Source of the DNA: Parastagonospora avenae f. sp. tritici 18332-5
Taxonomy: Eukaryota > Ascomycota > Dothideomycetes > Pleosporales > Phaeosphaeriaceae
Length of the DNA: 64,000 bases
Reading direction: 5' to 3'
Assembly: GCA_022559985.1 (NCBI GenBank)
Contig: JAFJTR010000053.1
Location: 124,001 to 188,000 of the forward strand
Of this stretch, positions 1 through 12,033 are shown in pieces; positions within the stretch are counted from its first letter, which is position 1, and the number at the start of each line of letters is the position of its first letter. The position numbers were made by a program, and so were the translations under genes. The notes below the pieces were generated by a model. The model was not told the origin of the DNA. It worked only from the letters and a program-made list of their open reading frames with translations, and did no database searches.

Positions 1-2436
1 GTTTTTGATGATGATCTTTGTACTTGCTGCTTTCTTGGCAGTATCTTCCTTTCGACGCTCCTCGGCAGCATCCGCGCCCTTGTGAGAGGCTTTGATCTGC
101 AACTTATGGCCCTCTAGGTCCTGCCCATCCATCGTCCGCAATGCTGCAGAAGCTGCCTCGGCACTGTTGAACTCGACGAAACCAAAGCCCATGGATAACA
201 CTCCTCGTTTCGGATCGACCTTGGTTTTGACTTTGGCACTCCGGAAACCAGACAGCGGCTTGAACGCCTCGGTGAGTCGCTCCGTAGTTGTGGTGAAGTT
301 CAAGTTCCGCACATACAGAGTCGCTGTATTGGCGGCCTCGGGTTCAGGAGCCTCCTCTAACAAGTCCGTAGCGGAGAGCTTGGCAGCCGGTCCACCTGAA
401 GTAGATGCCCGCGGCACATCTATAACACCACCTTCCTTGAATAGGTCCTTAGGGGCTTTCTCAAGGTAGAGGATCGAGTCCTTCATCTTCCTGTAGGATA
501 AAGACATGAACGCTGTCTTCGCTTGCGCAATGTTGGAGAACTCAACAATTGCAGTCATGCCGGTTGGCGGCATCAGGAATTTGGTCACTGTGCCGTGTTC
601 TTCAAACATCTTGCGTAGCTCGTCAGGCGTCACACCATGAGGGATGTTTTTCGCCAATATGGCAAGGTCACCTTTCGCGCTCCTTTGGAAAGCCTCAAGA
701 TCAACACCATGCTGGGCAAAGTAGGACTTCGTCTCCTGGATGATGTGTGTCTCTGCATGTGCTTGCTTCACGGCTGCGTCTGAAGAGGTGGGATCAAGAA
801 GTTCCGCTTTGCTGATTCCCATTCGATTTGCGATTGTAGACATAACAGCATCAGCCTGGCGAATCGTCAGTGATGAAGGTAAGGAAGCTTTGATGCGATC
901 GTCTTACATTAAGGTAGAGCGAATTCCAATTGAAAGTAGCTCGTGTGGCGTCCTGTTTTCGTCGAATCTCCTTTTGCTTCTTGAGCGGCAACTTGGAGAT
1001 CTCGAATTCGTTGAGGCTTGTGTCTTTCTTGGCCTTCGCAGAGATGATATGCAGCAGACGGCCTTGGAAAATGGTGCCGTCCGTGTCGTCATATGCCACG
1101 ACGGCCTGTTCTCGCTCTTTGAACTGGATGAATGCGAAGCCCTTTCCTTTGCCATCGCTCTTCTTCAGCGGAACGTGTACCTTTGATAATTAGCGGCTGC
1201 TCGATGAGATAGATGGAGTCTTCAAGCTCAAAGACATGCGCCAATATCAGATAAGAGAGACATCTACTAAAATACTCTCGACAGTCAACCTCATTTGCTG
1301 TGCATCAGTTGTCCCTATCTGTATATTCATCATTGCGCGAGTAACGTGAAGAAAAATAGACCGCTGGCTTACCTCTTCCAAAGAGCCATACTTGGCAAAG
1401 TGTTCTCGAAGCTCATCTTCAGTGACTTCGAAGTGCAAATTCCGAAGGTACAGTCTGCCAGTCTCTCGGATCTTCTCCACTTCATCCGAAGACGGCACTT
1501 CTGTGTCGTGTGCCTCAGGTGCTTGTTCCTCAATTGGTTCTGCCTGGTCTGGTTGTTCGATCACCTCTGTCTGAGGCTTCCGCGGAGCTTCGCTCACTTG
1601 CGATCGATCGGCTGGTGCAGACAATTCGTCGTCTTCGACCAAGTCCAGAACGCGATTGGTTCTCGATCGTAACCAGTCTTCATCGGTTACGGGGACTCCA
1701 CTTGGCTCGACACCCTCCATGTCTTCGTCAAGTTGTGTAGAGACATCTTTCGTCAACTCTGCGCTCTTTGCCTCCACTGTGGGCCTGCCTGCGAGATTTG
1801 CATCCACAGGGGTTGCAGTTTCGACCGCTGTCTTCGGCTTCTTCGCAATAACTTGGTAATCATCGTCGCTCTCATCTTCTGGTACCGCAACAGCGGGTAC
1901 GATGTCCTCGCCCGAAGCAACAGCTACATCTGGCTGTGTATCCCCGTTCGTCCAGATATTTGTCTTGGAAGGGGCCTGATACACTTGAAGAAACTCCTTG
2001 AGCTTAGGGTCTTGCTCTAGTTCGGCCTGTTCGCGCTTGCGCTTGAGGGCGTTCTCCTGCAAAGGCGCTATGTATTCATCGTTCTGGGGTGCGCTCTTCT
2101 CTAGCCTCTGTTGCCGTCGTGACTTGGGCAGTTCCTTGTCGGCTATCTGCACATTGTTAGATCTAACCTGCGCGACCTACTACCGCAAGTGCTGCTTACT
2201 GGTCGCGCAATCTCCGCATAGATCTTTGTGAGGTTGATGAAGGTCTTGTTGAAGTACTTCACTGCCTTTGCAGCGTCCTCGGGCGACTTGTAGCCGACAT
2301 AGCCAATGCGGCGATGGGGAAAGAACTTGACATCGGTAACGGGAAACTTGGCAAAGTGCTTGCGGACGTCGTCTTCGGTAAATCGTGGGGGTAGACCGCG
2401 CACGAATATTCGCGACGACTCGATTGCGGTTGTCAT
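1..2436 (-). CDS. mrd1: Mrd1/RBM19-type multi-RRM ribosome biogenesis protein, 3' end beyond window
   Basis: Mrd1 is a nucleolar protein with several RNA-recognition motifs that acts in the small-subunit processome, needed for early 18S pre-rRNA cleavages. Coding exons on the minus strand are 2436-2200, 2146-1373, 1180-908 and 855-1 (continuing past the left edge); all introns are GT-AG and keep frame. RRM1 starts almost at the N-terminus (RIFVRGLP, then GYVGYKS). RRM2 spans the exon 2/3 junction (LYLRNLHFEV ... GFAFIQF). RRM3 (LAILAKNIP) and RRM4 (LYVRNLNF ... GFGFVEF) lie in exon 4, and the start of RRM5 (TKIIIKN) sits at the window edge. A long acidic linker separates RRM1 and RRM2, as in the family. 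713 codons are visible, close to the usual 800-900. The start ATG at 2436 puts RRM1 about six residues in, typical of Mrd1. It is divergent from the dynein light chain gene. Confidence 0.93.
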
Positions 2437-2703
2437 ATTGGATGCGTGGTGAAAGAAAAGTGGTCGTCGTCAAGCATCCAAAAATTTACAGGTCCTGCAC
2501 GCGCTAGCGGTCGGCACTAACGCACATGATGGCTCGGCGGCGGTTGCTCCGTGCGTCTTGCGGCAACAACAGGAGTACTTCCAACACCCAGCGACAGCCA
2601 AAAACAAAGCCATACCGCCACAGCCTCGACCATTGAACTTGTCCGCTGTTAACACCCAATATTTACAACACTGAGCCCAGAATAATTCATTCTAATCGAC
2701 ATC
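2437..2703. promoter_or_regulatory. Divergent intergenic promoter region, MRD1 / dynein light chain
   Basis: 267 bp separate the two start codons of divergently oriented genes, so it must hold both promoters and 5' UTRs. No specific factor site was identified with confidence. Confidence 0.5.
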
Positions 2704-3330
2704 ATGGCAAGCGATAAGTCAGATACGCATAAGCAGGACGGCAAGTGCCCCATGTTTATACCCCGTGTATCGCTTAGAGCGTAGCTAATGATGACTATAG
2801 CCCAGATCAAGTCTGCGGACATGGTACTTTATCCAGAATTATCTTCGGTGATCAAACTCTAACCATGTACCACAGAGTGAGGAGATGCAGAATGAAGCCA
2901 TCGAAGTCGGCAAGTACAGCCGGCTCGGGATCCGGCGACTCAAATACTAACATCTCGTAGCTCAACAGGCAATGGAGCAGTTCACTATCGAGAAGGTGAG
3001 CTTAAGAGAAGCCTGCCAATTGCTGGCAATGTAACACCGAGGCGTGGGCTGACATGTGCTGCACAGGATATTGCTCAGTTCATCAAGAAGGAGGTTCGAA
3101 AACAGCCCATTCACGCCTGATCATCTTGTTTAACATTCCTTTAGTTCGACAGCCGCAAGGGCGCAACATGGCACTGCATCGTTGGCAGGAACTTTGGTAG
3201 TTTCGTTACTCATGGTCGGTCACCACCCCAGAACAGCAGCGCCGACTCCCACTAATATCAAACAGAGACAAAACACTTCATCTACTTCTACCTGGGACAT
3301 TGCGCTATTCTGCTCTTCAAGACGCAGTAA
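2704..3330 (+). CDS. Dynein light chain, LC8/DYNLL type
   Basis: LC8 is a small dimeric hub protein and light chain of cytoplasmic dynein; the Aspergillus orthologue NudG is needed for nuclear migration. Seven coding exons were assembled: 2704-2740, 2801-2823, 2876-2909, 2961-2995, 3067-3093, 3145-3214 and 3266-3330, giving 96 residues, the family length. Family signatures are AQIKSADM, TIEKDIAQFIKKEFD, TWHCIVGRNFGSFVTH and the C-terminal YFYLGHCAILLFKTQ. Introns 1 and 3 can only be joined in frame with GC donors (G/GCAAGT at 2741 and 2910); both then restore the expected family residues (D-A-Q-I-K and E-V-A-Q-Q-A-M-E). A GT donor at either place breaks the protein. Start: first ATG upstream of the conserved core. 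Confidence 0.93.
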
Positions 3331-3956
3331 GCTAGCTACGACTCACGGTTGTCAGGGCTCGTCTATGGTCGTTACACAAAGATGCCTGGAGTGTACAGGC
3401 CCAATAGTCTGCGTAGATGTGACAGCTTCAGACCTATAATGGAAGCACTTTGGTGTAATCCTGTAGGTTTTCTTGATCAGACTTGAGGGCGTTTGGCGGT
3501 GAGATGGTGCCTCGGGGCAGGGTCAGGTCACCGCGGTGAGGACATGGTTTGCTTCCTCTTCACAAAAGCCGGCAATGGATACATAATTCAATTCCAAATG
3601 ATTCAAGCAATCTAGCTCTTGGCTCACCTACAATGCTGCGAAGCATCGCGAATACGAGCCAATGAGCACAGACCAACTGCGCCGATCGATGAACGTGGCA
3701 CGTACTGTGGCTGAGTGGTGACGCAGTTCCTGGGCGCCAATGTCTTGTTGCGCGTCGCATACCACCACACACCTTGCCTTCGTGTCACCTGCAACTACCT
3801 TTTACAATATCAGTCCTTGCCAGATTGCAGTCGCAACATATCCGCCATCCTACCTGAACCTCGACAAACATCACCATCACCGCACCCGATACAGCAACAA
3901 CTGTCGCATTACGTCTCTAGCTCGCGACCAAGCAGCGCATCCCGACCTCCGCAGCC
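3331..3956. other. Intergenic, no gene seen
   Basis: Lies between the end of the dynein light chain gene and the zinc-ribbon gene. Short ORFs here have no recognisable content; the distal part (from about 3740) is C/A-rich and looks like the 5' leader of the next gene. Confidence 0.5.
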
Positions 3957-4408
3957 ATGTTCTTCTTCTTCACTTGCGGAACACACGGTACGTCGTATCC
4001 AGGTCGCACTATATCCTCGTCATGAACTAACACACCGTAGTCTTCAACTCCGCTCTCTCCGGCGCAGAGCACATCACTGTACAATGCCAAAACTGCGGTA
4101 ACCTCTCCGGCCGCGTACGTCTTCCCCTACCACCACTCGCCTCACATCACTAACAAGTTTCCCAGGTCATGAAACGCTGGGAATGGTTCACATTCTGCTT
4201 CGTCCCCATCATCCCGTTCTCGCTCAAGCCGCACAAGGAAGTCGGATGCCACATTTGTCATTTCGGCCAGGATATCAAGTACAGGCCAGATGTACAGCAG
4301 CAGATCTCAGGAGGTGGCGAGGCGCATATGATGCATGGTGGACAGCCGCCGGCGGGTGGGCCGCCGGGCTATGGACCCCCGCCGCAGGGCGTGCCGCAGT
4401 ATAAATAG
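3957..4408 (+). CDS. Small fungal zinc-ribbon protein
   Basis: Three exons, 3957-3987, 4041-4114 and 4166-4408, give 115 residues; introns are GT-AG (GTACGT donors) and phases match. The protein begins MFFFFTCGTH, continues with VQCQNCGNLSGR, then a hydrophobic stretch (WFTFCFVPIIPFSL), then GCHICHFGQD. The Cys pairs CG-TH, CQNC and CHIC form a probable zinc ribbon. The C-terminal 35 residues are Gly/Pro-rich with GGPPGYGPPPQG. This architecture matches a widespread fungal zinc-ribbon family (zinc_ribbon_15 type) without known function. The C-terminal tail could mediate protein contacts, but I cannot assign a role. Confidence 0.8.
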
Positions 4409-5035
4409 ATGATGGGGGCGGAGTTTGTGGCGCGGCGTTGGTAGAGGTGGCCTTGAAATATTCTGAGGAGTGAAGAGCGAGGAGTGGAAGCTATGCATGA
4501 GGCACGGCAGCATTTGAGGGTGGCGTCCAGAATCAGTGAGCGAGGAGTGAGGCGTTGGAGTGGACGGAATGCGTGGTGTAGACTGAGAGTATGCGGACGA
4601 TGAATATTCCTTGGGGGTGGCGTTGGTGAACCTTTCAGATACCACATGGCGTTTTTTTTCAAGTCTGTACTGCATCCTATCACTACAATCCGACTATCAT
4701 CACAGCATATTTTGCATAGAGGCTTGAGATACGGCGCAGCCATATCAATAATTAATACTAAGCGTTAAAGTCATACAAGCACGCGAGCTGGAAGGTCTCG
4801 CAGCGTACTTCGCCAAACCCTGTGCTGTCTGTGTCGCAGCCTCCTCCAACCTGCTTCAGCCTGTGCTTAATGTGTTCCATAAGGTGATCCGACCGACATT
4901 TCCATGGCTACTGTTGAGCCACAACTGTCACCTGTCGGACATGTCACAGCCCGACGGACTGGCAGACGTTTCCGGCGTATCGTGCATTCTAGCATCCCAG
5001 TGAATGTCTGCTCCGAGCAACATGGCCGCACTCCC
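4409..5035. other. Intergenic between convergent genes, no gene seen
   Basis: 3' flanks of the zinc-ribbon gene and the MFS gene, which converge here. Nothing recognisable on either strand. Confidence 0.5.
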
Positions 5036-6466
5036 TCATACTTTGACCAAAAGCCTGTACCTCGTTCTCTTCAGCCTCGCTACGCACAGTATTACCGCAC
5101 CTGCAAACATGATCACTCCAGTAAACACCATCATCCAGACATACGCCTCAGGTCCAGCAAACCTCGTCTCCTCACCGATCCGAATCAACTCGCCACCTAC
5201 TGGACCGCCCACAAGTGATGCGAACCCCACAACCGTAAAAGCCATTCCAATCTTCTGCCCTGTCTTCGCCGGCTCGTCATTGATCGAAGTGAGTCCAGCT
5301 TGCAGAAGTGAAGAGACGCCGGCAGCCCCAAAACCATACGCAGCTGTCCAGCCAAACATTCCCGCCTCAGTACCAACGAGGGGCCATAACAATAATATTG
5401 CGCTGGTGAGCAAGAGCGTGATGATATACATATTTAGCGTACCAATGCGCAGGTCCGCAAAGAGGGCTGGCACAATGCGACCAGGTATGCCAGTGGCGTT
5501 GAGAATAATCAGCATGATGAACGACTCGGACTTGGACACGTGCAGAGCGTCTGCACTGAATTCACGGACGTAGAAGAAAGGAATCCACAGGCCTACGAAG
5601 ACGAAGAACATGGCGATGACGTAAAGCGCATAGGTAGGCTCTTTAAATGCTTGCCAGTCGACGATGCGCTTCTTGCTGGCCCTGCTTTCATCGCTGGCAA
5701 CGGAGGACTTGCGACTCGGGCCAGTACGCGAGAGGAAGACGATGAGGATGGAAGTGAAGGACACGACGCAGCACATGATCCACAACGTCCAACGGATCCC
5801 CTTTGTGATGATCGTATATCTCGCGATGAACGGGAAAATGATACCACCGAACGACGCACCACATCCCGCGATACCCAGCGCCGTCATTTTACTCCTCGAC
5901 CCCTCGAAGAAAACCGCCGTCATGGTGACTGCAGGACAGAACATAAGTCCATGTCCGATGCCCTGGAACACACCGTGGAAGAAGAAGGTTTTGACGAACG
6001 AGTCGCTGTAGCCTGCGGCGATGAGGCCGACGATCTGGAAGGTGTTGCCGAGGACGAGGAGGCGTTTGTACCAGCCGTTGTCGAGGGCCCAGCCGGAGAA
6101 GGTGCCGAGGAAGTAGACGAAGAAGATGTGCACGCTGCCGATCCATGCGACTGTTGAAGGGGTGGATTTGAGGCTGAACTCGTAGGTCAACTGGAAGATA
6201 CCGAAGGATTGGATGAGGCCGAAGGAGTTCATCATTACGAGGAAGTTGACTACGACTTGGAGCCAAGCTTGGAGGGTGCTGGGGTTGAGGGAGGCCTCTG
6301 TTGTATCAAGATTTGTGTTCTCATTTGAGCATCCAGCTTGCTGCGACGGAGATTGGACGGATAACTCTGTCGATGTTGGCGACGGTTTAGACTTTCGAAA
6401 CGATAGAAGGTAGTTTGAGAGTGGGCTTCGGCGGGGAATCCACCTGTTGAAAACAGAGTTACCCAT
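5036..6466 (-). CDS. MFS transporter, monocarboxylate-transporter-like (SLC16-type)
   Basis: A single-exon ORF of 476 residues. After a hydrophilic N-terminus of about 65 residues rich in Ser and Pro come 12 predicted membrane segments in two halves, separated by a charged central loop (SRTGPSRKSS ... ASKKRIVDWQ). The start of TM1 (LQAWLQVVVNFLVMMNSFG) and the GVFQGIGHGLMFCPAV segment are typical of fungal MCT-like major facilitator proteins, which by homology move monocarboxylates or similar organic acids and nicotinate-like solutes across the plasma membrane. Substrate cannot be read from sequence. No introns are needed. It is isolated, with no biosynthetic genes beside it. A second, diverged MCT-like gene lies at 61.3-62.8 kb. 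Confidence 0.88.
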   Translation of the reverse strand: MGNSVFNRWIPRRSPLSNYLLSFRKSKPSPTSTELSVQSPSQQAGCSNENTNLDTTEASLNPSTLQAWLQVVVNFLVMMNSFGLIQSFGIFQLTYEFSLKSTPSTVAWIGSVHIFFVYFLGTFSGWALDNGWYKRLLVLGNTFQIVGLIAAGYSDSFVKTFFFHGVFQGIGHGLMFCPAVTMTAVFFEGSRSKMTALGIAGCGASFGGIIFPFIARYTIITKGIRWTLWIMCCVVSFTSILIVFLSRTGPSRKSSVASDESRASKKRIVDWQAFKEPTYALYVIAMFFVFVGLWIPFFYVREFSADALHVSKSESFIMLIILNATGIPGRIVPALFADLRIGTLNMYIITLLLTSAILLLWPLVGTEAGMFGWTAAYGFGAAGVSSLLQAGLTSINDEPAKTGQKIGMAFTVVGFASLVGGPVGGELIRIGEETRFAGPEAYVWMMVFTGVIMFAGAVILCVARLKRTRYRLLVKV

Positions 6467-7956
6467 GGCTTCTGCAATGGGACGAGAAGAGTGACTGCGA
6501 ATGTGCTGAAGAGCGAAATCCGACGAGCTCTAGATTCATAAGCCAGCCGAAGCTGGGGCACACCATTTACTTAAGCTGATGTATACTTCTAGAGTGGGTG
6601 CTGCTGCGCATCTCACCCAGATTAAGCTACACATTCATGACGATAACTTATCTTGAACGTCGAACAGCCTTGAGCACGTTTGCCCGTGTATGAGTATAGA
6701 GCAAACGATTGGACAGATTCGTTCGATTTTGAGCAGATAAGGCTTGAAGTTTGGAAGCCGGAGGTATCTATAGTAGTGTACCAGTGTTAAGGCTGCAAAT
6801 GAGAGCCGTTGATACTCCACACAGCGGGGTCTCCACGATCAAAACTAGACTGAACTTCGTTGCTTGAGCTACTCCGATAGGTAACAGATTGTGGATAACT
6901 GGTACCGTCATCGCTGAAACTTGACTCCCAGGCCTTAGAAACCATCAGGTACGTCACGTGTTGTGCTGTGGTAACCTTGGAAGCTAAAGGCATCATTCCG
7001 CATATGGGCGATACTGGATCAACGAACATGCTTACGCCTGAGGAGATGTAGAAGAGCAGATGTATAGCTTGTTGACTACGGAACCTCTGATTAACAGTTT
7101 TGTTCTCCTTGAGCGAGGAAAGACAGACGGTGCCCTAGCATCGTGTGGCAATTTGAGGTGTCGTCGAGGGGCAAAGATTTACACAGAACAAGCAGACCAA
7201 CATTTCAATAGTCCGCGATACATCTTTGACTGAAATTGAAGGTATTGTATGAAGGATTGTGGTTGACGCACCACTGAACGCCTGGGTGAAGAGCGACCAG
7301 ATCTGGTTAAAGCATGGCCTGTGCGAGTCTCCTCACGATCCTACGACAACCTTGGAAGTCTCAACACCTCTGCATCATCTCGAACTCTGACGAACAAATT
7401 TCCGCGCTTGCGAAGGCCCATGATGAAACTTCGCTTATGCATAGAAGACCACGCAATTGAGGCTATCTTCCACGTTTCAGCACGCTTGGGCCTGCATTTA
7501 CCCCATATTTCGGGAGGCCATATTCTGGAACATCACTGTATTCGACGCCATTTATGCAGCGCGGCATTGTCTAGGCCGCCAATCACAAGGTTTGGCTATA
7601 TGAATCTGTGTAGGCTATTCTACACCTCGTCCTACCGAATTTCGGATCAAGACCGACATGATGATTGCGCGCAGATCTGTTAGGGCATTAGCAGCGCAGC
7701 CAACGTACGGCAGAGATTGTGAGGAGTGAGCATGCCATTTTCGATCCGAGTGTTTGGACTATGGTGCATGGGCTTGAGACTCCCACAGGAGTTGGTGTAT
7801 GCTATGGGCCTGCTATGGCCATCGATAACCATTTTTCAATTCTTCTGTCGTTACCTCTTCGTCCTCAAAGTACCTGCCAAAGACTTCTCTGTACCACGCT
7901 CCTTAATCATTTCTAGCTCGATCCGTCTACTTGTGGTGCTGGCACACCATATTGCA
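6467..7956. other. Long intergenic region, no gene seen
   Basis: About 1.5 kb between the MFS start and the Ser/Thr-rich surface protein start. ORFs present (for example 7321-7683) show no recognisable composition or motif. It presumably contains both promoters. Confidence 0.4.
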
Positions 7957-9053
7957 ATGTTCACTCATCCTGCACTTCAGCTGTGCTTAGTGCTTTACAT
8001 CCTGTCTGGCGCACAAGCTCATTATATGAGTCTAGACGCTACGATCAGTCTATCGGTTCCAACTACTACTCACGCGATGGCTGCTCAAAAAGCTTCAGTG
8101 GAGACTTTAATCAACGTAAGGACAGCTAGCTCCCTCATCGACAACATCCCTCTAACATTCATTACAAGCACATGCCTAGTGATAAAGAGAATCCTTACAC
8201 ACCGCCAGTAGGCTTGCTAGGGCCTGAAGAAGACATGTTCACTTCGCCTATACCATCAGCATTACCTCATTCCATGTGGCCACCAATCAGTACTTCTGAT
8301 GTGGGGACGTTGCAAGCTGAATATTCTACCTCAACTGGCTTGCTTGTGCCTCCAGAATCGAGTCTGAGCATGATTACAAGCCTCAAACAGCCTGCGAGTA
8401 CTATATCCATGGACACAACTCTCACTACGCCTTCAGCTACCTCCATCACCACTGTCTTGACCACGGTTTTCGTTGCGCCTACTCCTACAAGCGCACTCGA
8501 GGTATCTCTGCCCTCGACTACAAGCAGTGCGGATGCAGAAGCCACACAATCGACCACACCGCAGTCCAAGCGCGCAACAATCCTGATCGGATTGGGCGTC
8601 GGCCTCATAATCGGGGTGCTAATGCTCGGAGGAATAGCAGGACTATTCCTCTGGCGCCGCCGCAAGACCACGCTCAACAATCTCTCGGCGAGCAACGACG
8701 CTCACCTCGATCCAAACCCCCACAAAGGCTTCGCAAAGTTCTTCGAACCCAGACAACGAAAGGGAAGCGAGGATACCGAGTGGAGCATCGAGTCTGCCGA
8801 GAAAGTCTCTATTGTGAAGAACGTGCGTGCTCAAAGCGTGCTTACGAGGTCGAGTTCCAAGAGGTCGAATGTGGTGAGTGAGAGTGGTGTTATACCTATT
8901 GGTATACCGGAAGAAGGAACAAGGATCGCGTTGACGAGTCATCCGATGACACCGAGCTACGCTAGGTTGGCGTTGCGAAAGTCGGAGATCGAAGGGAGAG
9001 ACACAGGGTTCAAGGGGGAGGTGAAGCTGGCTCTTGGTATGGTAGTGAAGTAG
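7957..9053 (+). CDS. Ser/Thr-rich single-pass membrane protein (Mid2/WSC-like topology)
   Basis: Two exons, 7957-8115 and 8169-9053, joined across a 53-nt GTAAGG-ACAAG intron in phase 0, give 347 residues. Residues 1-21 form a signal peptide (hydrophobic core LQLCLVLYILSG, likely cleavage after AQA). The ectodomain to about residue 190 is dominated by Ser, Thr and Pro (TTLTTPSATSITTVLTTV), as expected for O-mannosylated surface stalks. One membrane helix follows (ILIGLGVGLIIGVLMLGG) with a basic stop-transfer RRRK, then a cytoplasmic tail of about 130 residues with many Ser and Arg. The layout resembles cell-wall stress sensors and fungal Mid2-like proteins; there is no WSC Cys domain. Function as a sensor is inference from topology only. 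Confidence 0.75.
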
Positions 9054-10022
9054 CGACTTCGTTAGATGGCAGAGGCGTAGCTGGCTTTGTGTAAGATAAG
9101 TGTTGTATCATATGAGATATATGATCTTGGTCAGACTTGAGATGGTCAGCGCGGTAGCCGTTCGTTTTCTCTAGCACTGGCTTGAGAAGTAAGCTAGTCA
9201 TGTGTCTGGTCAGCCTATTTGGGCAATCCGTGCGGCAAAGTTACGTAGAAGTAGCTCTGCACATGGACATTGCCACACCATACGAAGATCTTGGTTTGAA
9301 CTGTCATATGAGGACGCGATTAGTGTTGCGCTCCTTCCTCTCTCCTCTCTCCTTTGTCCTGGGCTGGCTTGGCAGGGCAAGAGCACCTCCAGCTTCGAAC
9401 ACTGCCAGACAACCTTCAACATGCTCCTTTACTGCCGATATGTTTCGCCCCAGGTTTCGATCCACAACGACTTCGGCTGCGCATGACCCGAGGACAACAA
9501 TTAGGCGTACAATGCGCTAACCTCTTTTAGCACAAAGTTACGAGACACGAGGTCGAAACTCAGGATTCCAGTTCTATCAAAGGGTACCCAGATAACTTGC
9601 GTTTAAGTGGCGTATTTCAAGACTCTTGGCCATTGGAGATCTACGAGAAACAGTATGTGCATGTGGGTGACTGGAAGTCGTCTGGGGGTCCTGTGCTTTA
9701 CCAGGCTCCAAATTTGTAGGATTGCGGCTTGGAAACAACTGATCCTTGCGAAAAGGGCGGAAGTGTCAAGTCAACAACACGGTCTGGTCAAAGGGCGTCA
9801 GCCACCAGAGACATATAGCAGTAGCTCCCTTGGACGGCAAATTGTGAACTTTCACCGCTTCACATGCACATGATCGAAAGGCGGTAGCCAGCAGCTTAAA
9901 GGTATAGGACCTATGTCCTGAGCATAAAGTCCATTACTGGGTATATCGCGAACCACATATCTAACATGATATTTTAGAGCACTGTCATCGATGCGTGTAT
10001 TCTGCCGAATATGAATACTGGG
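9054..10022. other. Intergenic between convergent genes, no gene seen
   Basis: 969 bp between the surface-protein gene and the nucleoside transporter stop. No recognisable coding or RNA feature. Confidence 0.45.
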
Positions 10023-12033
10023 CTATGTGCCACTCGAAAACTTGCCCTGATCAACAATGACAAGACCGGCAACAGTCGCACTGGAGAGCGTCGCGAAGAC
10101 ACCAGAAATCAAAGACGAAACAGCGAGACGTGAGACGTCGCCACTACGTCCAGGACTGATCTGACTGAGCACACCGATTTGGGTACCGAGCGAACCGATG
10201 TTACCGAAACCACAGAGAGCGTAGGTGGCGATGACACGAGATCGGGGCGACAGAGAGTGGTACTCGGATGTTGGGTCGTCAGCGGCGACGAGCGTGGCGA
10301 AAGCGACGAACTCGTTGGTGATGACCTTGATACCGATAAGACGGCTGACGAGGAGGATATCTTTGCCCTGGCGAGATACACCGAGGAAGAAAGCGACTGG
10401 GTAGAAGATGTAGCCGAGGATGAGCTCCAGAGTAAGGTCGTACTCGCCATCAAGGTTGATGTAACGTCCCCACCATGTAAGGAGGCCGTCGACCATGTTC
10501 AGGAGCGCAATGATACACAACAGCGTCGAGACGATCATACCGGCGATCTTGAGACCGAGCCAAGCACCGTTGGCAAATGCGTGGAGCGCGTTCGCAGCCT
10601 TGTGCTCCTCGTCGTCGGGAATCACAACGCGGCCGGCGGTAAGAGTCTCCTCCTCTTCGGGGTAACGAAGCTTGCTGAAAGCGAGCGAGGCAGGGATACT
10701 CATGACGCAAGATGAGATCAGAGCCTGGGGGTTGAGACCCATGGAGATATAGGCTACCAGCACACTTCCGGCAATGGTAGCAAAACCAGAGCACATGACT
10801 TGGTGCATCTCGGCCATGGTAAGATGGGCTACGAAGGGCCTAATCAACATGGCAGATTCTCCCTGACCGATAAAAGGAGAGGCAGAAGCGACGACAGCCT
10901 CGGCACCGGAGACACGCATGGCCCAGAAGAAGAAGACGGCGAATTTGCCAATGAACCACTGGAGGATTCCCCAGTAGTACAGGAGCTGGACGAAGGAGAC
11001 GAAAAAGATGATTGCTGGGATGACGCCGGTCAAGAACCATTTCTTCTCGGGGACGGTCTTGTCTGTCAGGAAAATCACACCGTCGTTCGCGAAACCGAGG
11101 AGCAGGCGCGCGAGCTCGGAGATGAAATTGAAGATGTCGAAACCGACTCCTGTGCGCAGGACGAATAGCGCAATGATGAACTGGAGCAGCATGCCAACAA
11201 TAACGGTGTGCCAGTTGATCTTGGACCTGTTGCGGGAAGTGGCCCAGAAACCGGCAATGAAGAGACCCAGACCGACCAGCGAAACGGCACGGTTGGCGCG
11301 GGTGTTATCCTCACTTTCCTCACTGGCAAAGGCGCCGACGATGATAACAGCGATAGCCAATGCCGCACCAGCTGGAATGCGCATCTTCTCGGGGATAAGG
11401 CTTGTAAAGCGGACTCCGGTGTTATTCCATACCCAATGCATGGGCTTGGTGACGATGGTAATTGGGATGTGCAGAGTGATCAATCGGATCATGATGGCCA
11501 GCCAGAACAAGAACGGAATGACCCAGTTCTTGTCTTTGCGGTGTACGACGACACTGGCGACCCACCATCTGAAGTGTGTCAGATCGAAGCATGCAGGCAA
11601 CGCTAAACACGACTTACCCTGTGAATAAGAGTCCAAAGAAGATGTGGAACAGCAGACGGTACTTGCGATACAGGACCGACGGAGAGTACCATTTCTTCTT
11701 CTTCGAATCGTACTCGCCCTCGGGATCATTGGAGGAGCTGCGAGTATCCTTCTCGTCGTAGTTGGCGATTCCGCCAGTCTTCTCGATGTCATGTTCGACA
11801 TGTCGATGTTGAACATGCGAATCCTGTGCGCTGGGCTGCAAGAGCTTGCTGACCTTCTCATCAGTCGTTCCAGTGGTGTATACTGGCTGCGAGTTGTCGT
11901 GGTGGACAGCATGCGCGCTGTGGTGCACGTGCTCATGTTCATGCTCTCGGCTGATGTTTAGCGCGAGGTCTGGGTTGCGAGCAACGCCAGGCTGCATGGA
12001 GCCATTGTGGTCGGCCATGTTGACGAAAGGCAC
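10023..12033 (-). CDS. Concentrative nucleoside transporter (CNT/NupC family)
   Basis: CNT proteins import nucleosides by cation symport. Exon 1 is 12033-11618, exon 2 is 11568-10023, with a 49-nt intron whose phase restores a Gly codon (LLFTG/WW), giving 653 residues from the first ATG (648 from a second ATG at 12018). The N-terminus is hydrophilic and His-rich (EHEHEHVHH). The core carries the family motifs SASPFIGQGESAML, the LTMAEMHQVMCSGFATIAGSVLVAY region, and IGIKVITNEFVAF, which are the Na+ and nucleoside-binding hairpins and helices in bacterial CNT structures. The TYALCGFGNIGSLG segment near the C-terminus is also diagnostic. About 10-13 membrane helices are predicted. Yeast lacks CNTs but many filamentous fungi and Candida have them. 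The substrate range and the driving ion are not determinable here. Confidence 0.93.

Noticed and set aside
5540..6157. 205-codon acidic plus-strand ORF
   Set aside because: Antisense shadow of the MFS transporter gene, with Asp/Glu richness produced by the opposite-strand codons.
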